Assembly: GCF_004115155.1 (NCBI RefSeq)
Contig: NZ_RDSM01000007.1
Span: 131,489 to 195,488 of the forward strand
Reading direction: 5' to 3'
Origin: Granulicella sibirica
GTDB lineage: Bacteria > Acidobacteriota > Terriglobia > Terriglobales > Acidobacteriaceae
Length of the DNA: 64,000 nucleotides
Position 1 is the stretch's first letter. Each line of letters opens with the position of its first letter. The notes under the pieces were generated by a model, which ran no database searches, was not told the DNA's origin, and saw nothing but the letters and a program-made list of their open reading frames with translations. Made by a program: the position numbers and the translations under genes. This document shows, in pieces, positions 18,172 through 27,198 of this stretch.

Positions 18172-18264
18172 TCATGATCTCACAGTGGACGACGCCACTG
18201 GCAGTTGTGAAACACGTTCCACCATGCTGATACTGTAACTAGGATCACCCGCACGATCGCGCAT
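18172..18264 (-). pseudogene. Remnant of a PAS-protein C-terminus
   Basis: Thirty codons read MRDRAGDPSYSISMVERV and then run to a stop. They match the last residues of the PAS protein encoded at 21133-22587 (LMRDREGKPSYAISMVERV). Only the tail is left. It is followed upstream directly by the start of an FAD oxidoreductase, so the two fragments were joined by a deletion. Confidence 0.6.
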
Positions 18265-18269
18265 CCTTC

Positions 18270-18392
18270 ACTTGGTTCACCGCAGTAGATTATGCATACT
18301 TTACGTTTAGACCACGCGAGTTGCAGTCCCGCCGATAAACCAGCATAGCTGCCTCCAAGGATGATTGCGTCGTATAGCATATTCGCATCCAC
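18270..18392 (-). pseudogene. Remnant of an FAD oxidoreductase N-terminus
   Basis: The frame begins MDANMLYDAIILGGSYAGLS and continues AGLQLAWSKRKVCII, a textbook dinucleotide-binding fold of the thioredoxin-reductase-like family. After about 40 residues it passes into the PAS-tail fragment at 18172-18264. Only the first beta-alpha-beta unit remains, so it cannot be active. Confidence 0.65.
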
Positions 18393-18721
18393 GTTCTAGA
18401 AGGCAGCTGAATTGTATTCAGCTTTCCGGATCGGCAGTGCGGCGGTGAGTCCTCTTCTGCCTCGTCTAAATCAGACGGTTCTCTACGTGGGACGGTCACA
18501 GCATAAACTGCCAGAAATATGTGTTTATGCGCCAACTCCTTCTTTGGTGATGACGTGTCAGGCCCTCTCTCGATGCGAAGCAAAGTTCCTTTGCACTTTG
18601 CAGTGCACGCCAACTACACTCCACCGCCGTGCCTGTAGGTTTGTGGCACGCGGGATACGCATTCCAAGCAAGATCTCCTCACAGAAGGAAAACTCACAGG
18701 AAGCGGTCCTATGATAGCCAT

Positions 18722-18979
18722 ATGCGCAAACTCACAAACAAAGAACTTCTTTTTCTACTCTTCATTTTTGCTCCGCTTAGCGTCTTCGGGCTGCTGGTCG
18801 GTTCGCAACTCCCCAACTATTTTCAAGCCACAGGCTTACTCGGTCATGATGTCTTCTTCGAACCACGCTGGTGGACCGTGTCAGCGCTCATGGCAATTTT
18901 CGGAATGATCGGGTTTATCGCCGCATTGATTGTGAAGCAATGCATCGAAACGTTGCTGAAGCGCTACGGAATACAGTAG
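18722..18979 (+). CDS. Small two-helix membrane protein
   Basis: An 85-residue protein with two clear membrane helices, LLFLLFIFAPLSVFGLLVG and TVSALMAIFGMIGFIAALIV, joined by a polar loop, with basic residues at both ends. The ATG at 18722 gives the usual short N-terminus before the first helix; a longer in-frame extension is highly basic and unlikely. I do not recognise a family. It sits alone among pseudogene fragments. Confidence 0.55.
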   Translation: MRKLTNKELLFLLFIFAPLSVFGLLVGSQLPNYFQATGLLGHDVFFEPRWWTVSALMAIFGMIGFIAALIVKQCIETLLKRYGIQ

Positions 18980-19009
18980 ATTGGCAACCCCTCATAACTA
19001 CTTTTGAGC

Positions 19010-19680
19010 GCGAAATAATCGAGGTGGGTGCTGCACTTTCTGAGTCGACGTAGACCGCAATTCGATCGATGGAATCGAGAATGCAATCCGCTTCCTGAAG
19101 CTGGCTCGGACGATGCGAAGAAGCGAGAGCGAGAACCTGGCAACCTGCCGCTTTGCCAGCTCGAACTCATGCCGGTACATCTCTGATCACGAGACATTCC
19201 TGGGCTAGCGAGTGAGATTCCAGCACCTCAAAGATAGCCCTCCGGATGTGGCTTCCCCAGGCTCACGGTGTCGCGGCCAACTGTGTGCGCAGGTGTCGGG
19301 ATCCCAGCCGCTGCCAGCCGATTACGCATCATCTCATCAGAAGCTGACGTGACGACAGCCCATCAGTAGGACGGGAGCGACGCCGGCACCTCCACAAAAC
19401 CGGGGTCAGCAATGACACCGGATTGCTTTTCTCCCGCGAAGGAATCGTGTTGTGCGAAATGGTACCGATCAAGTCGACGGTGAGAATTCGAGATGTGTTC
19501 TCGAATGATGTGGACAGTTCCACGGCCGTGCGTTCAACGCAGGGTCAAAAAAGCCGCTTAGACCATGATGCGCTCACCGTGTCCAGCCAATCTCCGTGGC
19601 TGGACCTTACGAGAACGCCATCCATGTCGAATAGCAGGCCGCCGACTGTGATCTCAATTGGAAAGCGATCTCGGTCACAA
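19010..19680 (-). pseudogene. Decayed HAD-family phosphatase
   Basis: Pieces of one protein appear in order on the minus strand in different frames: VGGLLFDMDGVLVRSS near 19650-19600 (the HAD nucleophile motif DxDG), NRLAAAGIPTPAHTVGRD then GKPHPEGYL near 19330-19240, and ECLVIRDVPA-stop-VRAGKAAGCQVLALASS near 19200-19120. This is the motif order of sugar-phosphatase-like HAD enzymes. Stops and frameshifts interrupt it several times. Segments between 19690 and 19930 have no recognisable coding. Confidence 0.7.
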
Positions 19681-19929
19681 TCTCAACGGCGGGCAGAGGG
19701 TGAGATTTTCAGTGCTCGATCCGCGGCTCGGTGAGATCGTCGGCCCAGAGTTCGGCCTGCTTTGCAGCGATGCCCTCTCAATCCAATCCCGCGCGGCTGA
19801 GCTTATGGCCCTTTACTGGACCGCTGCTCTCTGTATCACACGTCTGCCGAGGATGGGTGTCTCCGTCTCTGTGGCAGAATCCAATTCGCGAGTTCGCTGT
19901 CGCTTACTTCACCTACGCGACGGTCAGAT

Positions 19930-20500
19930 GGCACGTTCATTCATAGCCGCAGTCCGAAGGGCCGTCGATGCGAACCTTGTCCTTGCCGTCAGGGCCATCA
20001 GGCATATCGCCAGGGGCGAACCCATTGAGGTAGTGCCACCACTGTCCGTCGGGCGCCGGAACCGCGGCAGCAACACCGGGACCCACCACCTGTTTGCCAA
20101 CAAGTTGGGCCATTGTGGCTTTTGCGATTGCAGCAGATAGCGAACTTGGAGTCTCCCACGCCGACCCCATACGTTTCCGGCATCACGCAGCAATACTTTT
20201 CGGTATCTGCCATTTGCTCACCGGCATGAGCGAGTCAGACCACGCCACGCCGGTTTTGTTACCTGCGGTGAGATAGGCACCTGTCGAGTACAAGTGCTTA
20301 CCGGCGACTAGGCTGAGATAACGGGCTTCCACTAGCTTGGCCTGTGTGTTCGCGTACCATTCGGAACTCAACTCTCCGTCGCGGTCGCCGGGAGTTAATA
20401 GAACAGACGGAGGGACGGATGCGATCTCTGTCTCCGTCTGCATTGGTTGCAGGACAATCTCACATCGGCTCCGTTCTATAACCTGGGCCGACCGCATCAT
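19930..20500 (-). pseudogene. Decayed GH43-like protein, paralogue of 38460-39794
   Basis: The minus strand carries AKLVEARYLSLVAGKHLYS and GNKTGVAWSDSLMP, then in other frames VRYLLQSQKPQWPN and VGKQVVGPGVAAAVPAPDG. These line up in order with ITKIAGKYVMAYS, YKTGIAYSDTLLP, VRYLLQSDKEAWPN and VGTQVFAPGVPSVVEEPNG of the intact secreted protein at 38460-39794. At least two frameshifts are present and both ends are missing. Confidence 0.7.
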
Positions 20501-20666
20501 CGTTTTGGATTCTGGATCTATAACCGCTCAAGGAACTCATGCGATGCTCTACCGCGAGTGCGCGCTCTATCGGGATCTGTACGAGAACAATGACGATCTG
20601 CAGTCAGAAGGTGATCCTGCGAACATTGTCGATGCGAACACTGGAATCATCGCCCAACATCAATGA
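20460..20666 (+). pseudogene. Remnant of an ABC transporter C-terminus
   Basis: The segment ISHRLRSITWADRIIVLDSG and the following EGTH-like and LYRDLYENND pieces match the end of the exporter ATPase at 16367-18145 (ISHRLRSLTWVDRVILLEGG). It begins at the H-loop, so the ATP-binding motifs are gone. It overlaps the decayed GH43-like fragment on the other strand, which marks a rearrangement junction near 20455-20500. Confidence 0.7.
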
Positions 20667-20746
20667 AAGGCCAGACAAAATGAGAGACGTGCGTGTCACA
20701 GAACTGATAGACGAGGCGAAGGAACCAAGCTCGCCTCGCCGCAGTT

Positions 20747-21052
20747 CTACTTGGCAGTACTTGCTTTCCTTGCAGCCGCTCGTTTTTTTGCCGCATCGGA
20801 CATCTTCTTGCGGGTAGCCGCGGAGACAATCCGCTTCCCGGGCGCACTGTTCACTGGAGCAGCCTTCTTGGCAGTTGTCTTCTTCCTTTTCGCCTTCAGG
20901 GGCGCAACAGCAGTGGCATCCGCCTTCCCACGTATTCCCGCAGGCGATGCATCCGGCAAAAGTGAGTCACGAATCTGTGTGAGGCGCGTGATCCTCTTTG
21001 TGAGATCGGCGATCTCCTTGTTCAATTCCGCTACTGCTCCAGGTACGCTCAT
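20747..21052 (-). CDS. Small basic coiled-coil / histone-H1-like protein
   Basis: A 101-residue protein. Residues 1-35 form a short coiled coil (VAELNKEIADLTKRITRLTQI). The rest is rich in Lys and Ala (KAKRKKTTAKKAAP, AAKKRAAARKASTAK), like bacterial histone-H1-type tails that bind nucleic acid. The function is not known to me; DNA or RNA binding is inferred from composition only. Confidence 0.65.
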   Translation of the reverse strand: MSVPGAVAELNKEIADLTKRITRLTQIRDSLLPDASPAGIRGKADATAVAPLKAKRKKTTAKKAAPVNSAPGKRIVSAATRKKMSDAAKKRAAARKASTAK

Positions 21053-21132
21053 CTATCCTCCGATTGGGCAAGCCTAATGATTCCTGCACCTCGCCAATCC
21101 TATCAAGTCCCGAAAGGTTTGTCGGGGAAGGA

Positions 21133-22587
21133 TCATCGCATAGAGCCTTGTGCAACCCGTTCCACCATGCTGATGGCGTAGCTTGGTTTACCTTCGCGGT
21201 CTCGCATCAGGGCGACAGTCATCTTCGTGAAAAGGACCTCTCCCTTTCGAGAAACAAGTCGCTTGTTCACTTGGTAGCGGCCAACCTTACCTTCCATAAG
21301 TGATAAGAACAGCTTCCGGCCTGCAGGAGAGTCCTCAGGGTGAACCAACTGCCCAAAACGCATCTGCCGCAATTCCTCCACTTCGTAACCAAGCATCTCT
21401 TGGAACAGCGCGTTGCTCTCGAAAGGCCCACCCGCTGTATCCAGGAGAACGATCGCTATAGGGGCGTTGTGAAAGAAAGCTCGAAAAACTTCCTCATCGC
21501 AACGGTCCTCCTGGCCCCACGCGTCGTCCGGCCCTGAGCTCTTCGCAACACAGGCAAGGGACGAGGGCTCCTGGGTAAGCGGATCGCTGATCACATGAAA
21601 ACTACAGGACACCGCAATACGGCCTCCCGTCTGAAACTGTTTCAAATGGATCGTCTGACTGCTCAAGCCAATTCTCTGCAGAGGCAGGAGGCGAAGAATC
21701 TCCTTTATGCGATCTTGATCCTCGTAATCAAAGAACCGTTCCAGTGGCATGTCATTGATCTCAGCTTCATCGGATAGCCCGATCATGTCTTTGCCGGCAT
21801 CGTTGAGGAAGAAGGTCCTTCCGTCGAGTTGAGCGACACACATGAACTCCGAAGAGCTTTGAACCAGAGATTCCAAGTTCTTGAGCTCGAGTAGGTCTGA
21901 ATGGCGGCCGTCATCGGTCCTTGCAATAAAACCCACGAGCCCAATCAAGACCGCGGAGTGGCTAAAGATCGGAGACCCTGAGATTCGTGCATAAAACCGC
22001 GAACCGTCTTTCCGTGCTCTCAACGTTTCGATGTTGACGAAGGACTTTCCGGACTGAAGGTGCTCGATCAATCCGGCCCAGCTCTCGCGCTGGCTCTCGG
22101 GCAGAGGCGGGGTCCGGCCAACGATGTCCTCTTCATTCCAGCCGTAGATCTCACGGAAGGTTGGATTGCAGCGCAGAACTCTTCGGTTTTTGTCGAGCAG
22201 CGCTATGCCTAATGGAGCGTGATCGACCATGATCCTCATTTCGTCTCTTTCGGTCTGCATCTCGTTCCACTGGTGCCGGTACGATGCGAGCACCCAGCTC
22301 AAGGCCGCACAGAGAAGCAGGAAGGAGAGAACCATTGAAATGTTAGCGAGGCCCGAACAGAGGAGGCGGAAAGAAACGGCGGCTAATACTGAAGCGATCA
22401 ACCCGGCCGTTCTCCCTGTCCGCCAGCTGATGGCCAGGGCACTACTCAAGAGAACAGCAATCGACCACATGATCCTGCCGCCAAAAACGATTACGAAGCA
22501 GAAGGCTACGGCCAACATTGCGGAAGCTATCACATCACAATCTCTGACGGCTTCAGAGAGGCGAGCTTTACTTCTGAACCTGTCCAT
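21133..22587 (-). CDS. Membrane PAS-domain sensor without output domain
   Basis: A 484-residue protein. Residues about 20-105 hold several membrane helices (ASAMLAVAFCFVIVFGG, ISMVLSFLLLCAALSWVLA). Three PAS domains follow: about 120-235 (DHAPLGIALLDKNRRVLRCNP), 240-355, and 370-480 (NAPIAIVLLDTAGGPFESN). The chain ends right after the third PAS, with no histidine kinase, GGDEF, HTH or phosphatase domain. It may act through a partner, or the gene may have lost its 3' part. A decayed copy of its last 20 residues at 18172 ends at the same place with a short different tail, which suggests the present end is natural. No partner kinase gene lies next to it. Confidence 0.75.
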   Translation of the reverse strand: MDRFRSKARLSEAVRDCDVIASAMLAVAFCFVIVFGGRIMWSIAVLLSSALAISWRTGRTAGLIASVLAAVSFRLLCSGLANISMVLSFLLLCAALSWVLASYRHQWNEMQTERDEMRIMVDHAPLGIALLDKNRRVLRCNPTFREIYGWNEEDIVGRTPPLPESQRESWAGLIEHLQSGKSFVNIETLRARKDGSRFYARISGSPIFSHSAVLIGLVGFIARTDDGRHSDLLELKNLESLVQSSSEFMCVAQLDGRTFFLNDAGKDMIGLSDEAEINDMPLERFFDYEDQDRIKEILRLLPLQRIGLSSQTIHLKQFQTGGRIAVSCSFHVISDPLTQEPSSLACVAKSSGPDDAWGQEDRCDEEVFRAFFHNAPIAIVLLDTAGGPFESNALFQEMLGYEVEELRQMRFGQLVHPEDSPAGRKLFLSLMEGKVGRYQVNKRLVSRKGEVLFTKMTVALMRDREGKPSYAISMVERVAQGSMR

Positions 22588-23107
22588 GATCCCATGCTCG
22601 ACGTCTCCGGCCTGGTCGCGCTGAATTTCTTCAAGCGCAGCCGTATACCCATTGAAATAGCTCTGATCTGGGAATACGAGGATCGCTGACTTCCACCCTC
22701 GCGAAACGTTATGTACAGCGAAGGCTCCCTTGGAAAGGGAAGTCTTACCAGCTAGCCCGGATTCTGAAGCGCGTGCAAAAGCCAGACATTTGTCCAGAGC
22801 TCTGACTGTTCAATGGATGCTTAACTCTGAAAGTTCGTTCCAGAACGATGACACTTTCTTACGAAACGTCGAGAGTTTATAACTTAGCGCGTCCTTGGCA
22901 GGCACTCTTCATGCTGCATCGGGTCATACCCTACGAGTATCAGGACATCGACTGAGATTTCTGTGAACTCTGCGTCGATATGGGTGAGTGAAACGAGGTA
23001 CGCTACTAACCGGAGGCAGTGACTAGGTCTCCGTTGGGCACGAGTGGAGCACTTACAGTGTGTGTCATTGACGAGCATTTACGAGCACGCAAACGAGGTG
23101 CTGCAGG
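22588..23107. other. Intergenic region between PAS and CHAT genes
   Basis: This 520-bp region between divergent genes has no supportable gene. It contains an inverted repeat, TCGTTC-CA-GAACGA at 22835-22848, about 260 bp upstream of the CHAT gene, which could be an operator. Confidence 0.4.
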
Positions 23108-25690
23108 ATGCAGATATTCAGCAGAGCAAAATGGCCGATGGTCGTAACAGTCATCGCTATCGCAGCGATAACGGCCATCCTGATACATCGGCATAGCAAA
23201 GACCAGAACACCTCTGACATGATGCTTTCTCGTGCGGACAAACTCTCATGGGATAACAGCTGGTTAGAGGCAGACCCACTTTATGCGAAGGCCGAGGATG
23301 AGTTTTTACACAAAGGCCAACTATCAAAAGCCCTCTACGCACACGTCAGTCGGTTCGTCGTGCGTGCCGAATCCGATCCGATACCATCGCTCCTGATCGA
23401 ACTCCAACGAGATCTCAGCTTGCCGCAGGCGCAGGATCCGGAGACACACCTGCGGATACTGGTCATCCAGGGGATGATTGAAACTAATTACGACGCAGCG
23501 ATGGCACGCAACACCTGGCAACAGGTGGAGGGAATAGCCGAGAGTCGTGGTCACTATCTGCTGATGTCGCGGGCGATGGGCGAGCAAGGAATCGCCGCTT
23601 TTCTTCTCGGGGACTTCACCTCGGCAAAAAAGCTCGTCGTGCGCGCATGGTTTGCCGCGAAGTACCTTCAGGACGATGCTGCGCACGTCCGGTATGCCAG
23701 TATGTACGGAGCCGGACTCGTTGAACTACAAAGGTATGACGAAGCGATCCACGTACTTGATGAAGCCATCGTCACCGCGGACCAGTCGCAGCACGTCGCG
23801 TATCCGAGCATCGCGATCAATTCCAAGATCGACGCGCTTCGTGGTCTCGCACGCTATGCCGAGGCTTTGCAGCTGGCCGACCAGGCTATTCGAAGGCTTC
23901 CTTCGACACAACTCGACGCACATCTCTATCAGATCATGACATCGAAAGGGGAGGTCTACGGAGATGCAGGCGAATGGAACGAGGCCATTGCTCAATACAC
24001 GATGGCACTTGGGTATGCCCGCAGGCTCGAATATTGGAGGGGGTGCGTTCAAACCGGAGGCCTGCTTGCTCTGGCTTATGAGAAACAGAATCGAATCCAG
24101 GATGCTTTGGCAAGCATTGATGAGGCGATCCGAGCAAATCAAATGATCCCGGCGGAACTCTACTTCTCGCCTCGCAACCTGGCTATCAAGGCGGAGCTGC
24201 TGGATAAGCTTGGAAAACAAAGGGAATCTTATCTTTTCCATGAGAAGAGCCTAAGATTGTTCGACTCGTTGCTCGCTACAGCGCCGACTCGCAACGTTGA
24301 AAGAGAACTTCTCAACCAAATGCGCGAAGTGTATTCCAGATATTTTGAGTCTCTTAGTCGTGCAGGTGATCTTGACCATGCGTTTACAACAATCGAGCGA
24401 GCTCGGGGCAGAATCCAGGCCCAGTCCTTATCGGAACGCCCCGCTACATTACCTCACGAATCGACCGAAGACGACAACAAGGTCACGCAGATGGACCTCA
24501 GCTTGATCGCAAACAACGATCCCGGAGTGGCTGTGAGATTAGATCGCGCCCTTGTCGCATCGAAACTGATTGCCGCTGACACTACGTTATCTGGACGGAC
24601 CTTCCGGAGACCCTTGCAAATGTCCCAGGTCCAGAATCATCTAGGCCCGAACGAGTTGCTGCTGGAGTATGTTCTCGACAATCCAGCCTCCAGTGTTCTG
24701 GCAATCACTGAAAGCGGAGTAAAGAAGTATGATCTACCGCCCGGTGATGAGATTGAACGTCTTGCATCTCGATACCGAAAAGAAATACACGCTCGAAAGA
24801 CCGATACGGAGCTTGCGCGCAAACTATTTAACGAACTAATTGCCCCGATCACTGAATACCGTGAGAAACAAGAAATCATTATCGTTCCAGATGGTCAACT
24901 CCATCTACTACCCTTCGCATCTCTCATGGAAAACGATAAGTATACGATTCAGACACACAGCTTCAGTGTCAGCCCTTCGGCATCGGTTCTGGCATTGTTG
25001 CGGGATCGAGAGAAGCAGAATCAGGAAGACTCCTTGGGCTACCTCGGGGTGGCCGCGTCGACGGAACCTGAAGCGAAAACCGGTTGGATCCCACGCTTGA
25101 CATCTTTTGGTAGAGCCCGGTCGCTGGATCCTTTGCCGCAAAGCAAACAAGAGGTGCAGACAATCGCCGGCTATTTTCCGGGAGCAGCTACTCTGCTACT
25201 TGGCCATGCGGCGACAACAGCCAACTTCACGGCTCGTCCCCTTGACCAATATCGCGTTATTCATCTCGCCTTGCACGGATACGCGAACGTCGAGCACCCG
25301 GAGCGCTCGGCTCTAGCTTTTGCCCCGGATGCGTCCGCAAGGAACGATGGAGTTATGGACCTTCAGGCGATCCAGAGGCTTAGATTCCGTGCCAGCCTTG
25401 TCACCTTGTCAGCTTGCGACTCTGGTGTGGGGCCGATCAGTGAGGCGGACGTCGACAATCTTGCGAATGCGTTTATCGAAGCTGGTGCGGAGAGTGTCGT
25501 CGCTGCGCTTTGGGATCTTGAGGACCAGACGACTGCACTCTTGATGACGGACTTCTATAAAAATCTCAGTACGCACAAAAGCAAGGGAGACGCTCTCCGC
25601 AATGCTCAGCTTGACGTACTTGCCGCAGGGCTGCCTCCGTACTATTGGGCAAGCGTGGAGGTTTTAGGAGACGCTTCCAGATCAGTCTAA
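23108..25690 (+). CDS. Membrane-anchored TPR-CHAT caspase-like protein
   Basis: An 860-residue protein. Residues 10-26 form one membrane anchor (PMVVTVIAIAAITAILI). About 40-430 are TPR-like helical repeats (RYDEAIHVLDEAI, RYAEALQLADQAI, EWNEAIAQYTMAL, RIQDALASIDEAI). The C-terminal CHAT domain spans about 510-855, with the caspase dyad His723 in HLALHGYAN and Cys770 in LSACDSGVG. Both catalytic residues are present, so it may be an active protease. TPR-CHAT proteins sense partners through the repeats and cleave targets. An S41 peptidase gene starts 26 bp downstream, so the two probably form one unit, followed by a kinase-like gene. Topology with one N-terminal helix leaves it unclear whether the domains face the cytoplasm or periplasm. 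Confidence 0.88.
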   Translation: MQIFSRAKWPMVVTVIAIAAITAILIHRHSKDQNTSDMMLSRADKLSWDNSWLEADPLYAKAEDEFLHKGQLSKALYAHVSRFVVRAESDPIPSLLIELQRDLSLPQAQDPETHLRILVIQGMIETNYDAAMARNTWQQVEGIAESRGHYLLMSRAMGEQGIAAFLLGDFTSAKKLVVRAWFAAKYLQDDAAHVRYASMYGAGLVELQRYDEAIHVLDEAIVTADQSQHVAYPSIAINSKIDALRGLARYAEALQLADQAIRRLPSTQLDAHLYQIMTSKGEVYGDAGEWNEAIAQYTMALGYARRLEYWRGCVQTGGLLALAYEKQNRIQDALASIDEAIRANQMIPAELYFSPRNLAIKAELLDKLGKQRESYLFHEKSLRLFDSLLATAPTRNVERELLNQMREVYSRYFESLSRAGDLDHAFTTIERARGRIQAQSLSERPATLPHESTEDDNKVTQMDLSLIANNDPGVAVRLDRALVASKLIAADTTLSGRTFRRPLQMSQVQNHLGPNELLLEYVLDNPASSVLAITESGVKKYDLPPGDEIERLASRYRKEIHARKTDTELARKLFNELIAPITEYREKQEIIIVPDGQLHLLPFASLMENDKYTIQTHSFSVSPSASVLALLRDREKQNQEDSLGYLGVAASTEPEAKTGWIPRLTSFGRARSLDPLPQSKQEVQTIAGYFPGAATLLLGHAATTANFTARPLDQYRVIHLALHGYANVEHPERSALAFAPDASARNDGVMDLQAIQRLRFRASLVTLSACDSGVGPISEADVDNLANAFIEAGAESVVAALWDLEDQTTALLMTDFYKNLSTHKSKGDALRNAQLDVLAAGLPPYYWASVEVLGDASRSV

Positions 25691-25716
25691 GGAATCGGGC
25701 CAAGGAGAATAGAAGC

Positions 25717-26994
25717 ATGCAGCAGTCTTCATTGAATGAGTCACAACGCGGAGAGATATTAAAGGCGATCACAAAGACGGTTGCGAAGAAGTTCTATGAC
25801 CCTCAGTCGGCACACGAAGATTGGGATGCAGCTGTGGACAGGCATCGTTCTGAAATTTTATCCGCATCCTCGGACGAGGAATTCGAGGCTACGATTGCTA
25901 AGCTCTTGGCTGAACTGAAGAGCTCCCACATGGGTTTCTATCACAGTGGGCTCGCCCGCTGTACATGCAAGATGGCGCTTTGCGCTGTGTATTCTGCAGG
26001 ATCGACGGCGGACGGGCCCCGGTGGATCTTTCAGGACGTCCACGAAGGAGGACCTGCGGCTGGCGCAGGCATCAGATCAGGCGACGCTTTGATTGCCGTC
26101 GAAGGGCGCTCATTTCGGCCACCTGATCATCCATTGTTCGCGATGGGCTCTACGCTGACTATTGAGGTTTCGACCCTTGACGGTAGGCCTAGGACCCATC
26201 GAGTCTCGATTCCGTTTGTTAAGGTGAAGCGAAACCAGTTGCCTAAAGTCGAGCCGAATCCACTTGTCTCTGCGCGGCGTGTCGCTGAGAGCACTGGGTA
26301 TGTCAGGATTGCGAGCTATCCGGGTGCAATCGGCATCGACGTCGCAAATGACATCTCTCACGCGCTCCAGAATCTCGGCCCTATCGATCGCCTCATCGTT
26401 GACTTGCGCGGAAACAGTGGGGGAGGGATTGGAGTGCTGAGAGTGATGAGCTTACTCACTCCCGACAAACTGGTGGTCGGAACCTTCTCGAACGGAGTGT
26501 TAAAGAGCACCCAAGAAATGCCGAATGGAAGCTTCGTCTTCAACGAAATTCCAGTGACGAAGCGAGGTTTAATTCCGTTGGCTTTTCGCTTCTTTACGCG
26601 GCTTCTCACCCACAAGCTGATCGGAAAGAAGATGCCGATCACGGTTGTCACCGAGGGACTGGGCGATCAGCTGTTTCATGAAAAAGTGGTGTTTTTGGTT
26701 GATCGTCATACCGCCAGTGCGAACGAAATGCTGATCGCCTTCGCCCGCGAGCATAAATTGGCAAAAATAGTTGGTGAGCCAACCCCGGGCCGCGTCCTAG
26801 GCGGAAACAAATTCAAGTTGCCTTATGGCTATTGGCTCGCCCTCCCGGTTGGCTCGTACAAAACGAGAGGTGGGGATTTCATTGAGGGGCGGCCAATGCC
26901 ACCCGATGTCGAGGTCCCGTTCGACGCTCGAGAGGCACAAAAGGGTCGGGATACTCAATTGGATATGGCGCTTCAAGTGGTACGCCAACTCTGA
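25717..26994 (+). CDS. S41-family (C-terminal processing type) peptidase
   Basis: A 425-residue peptidase. The order is an N-terminal helical domain (with SSHMGFYH at 69-76), a PDZ-like segment around 105-170 (EGGPAAGAGIRSGDALIAVEG), then the S41 fold with DLRGNSGGGIG at 229-239 and the probable nucleophile Ser334 in DRHTASANEML. LGGNKFKLPYG from 361 is in the place of the strand that usually carries the general base Lys. No signal peptide is seen. The ATG at 25717 has AAGGAG upstream; an in-frame ATG inside the CHAT gene would give 24 implausible extra residues. Possible relations to the CHAT protein are substrate, activator or shared proteolytic pathway. Confidence 0.87.
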   Translation: MQQSSLNESQRGEILKAITKTVAKKFYDPQSAHEDWDAAVDRHRSEILSASSDEEFEATIAKLLAELKSSHMGFYHSGLARCTCKMALCAVYSAGSTADGPRWIFQDVHEGGPAAGAGIRSGDALIAVEGRSFRPPDHPLFAMGSTLTIEVSTLDGRPRTHRVSIPFVKVKRNQLPKVEPNPLVSARRVAESTGYVRIASYPGAIGIDVANDISHALQNLGPIDRLIVDLRGNSGGGIGVLRVMSLLTPDKLVVGTFSNGVLKSTQEMPNGSFVFNEIPVTKRGLIPLAFRFFTRLLTHKLIGKKMPITVVTEGLGDQLFHEKVVFLVDRHTASANEMLIAFAREHKLAKIVGEPTPGRVLGGNKFKLPYGYWLALPVGSYKTRGGDFIEGRPMPPDVEVPFDAREAQKGRDTQLDMALQVVRQL

Positions 26995-27002
26995 GCCCGC
27001 AT

Positions 27003-27023
27003 TTTGTCGCATCCTGCGACCTA
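27003..27023 (+). promoter_or_regulatory. Palindromic element shared with 15403-15423
   Basis: The core GTCGCA-TCC-TGCGAC at 27006-27020 lies 9 bp after the S41 peptidase stop and 176 bp before the kinase-like gene. It is the second copy of the element upstream of the lasso operon; 21 bases are identical and the downstream bases CTTTTCG/GTTTCG are alike. Its location between genes suggests the kinase gene has its own regulated promoter. Confidence 0.6.
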
Positions 27024-27198
27024 CTTTTCGTTGTTTCTACGGAAGAGGGATGGGAAACTTTGTTCGGAATCGTTTGTGCTACGCGGGTTCGCCCGCGTGC
27101 CGAAGCAAATCTCGAGCCAAGCACCGTTGGTGAAGAGCATCAGGTCGTCCCCACCGGCATAAGCTCAGTTTGTCAATCTGGCGTGTGCGCGGTGGGAT

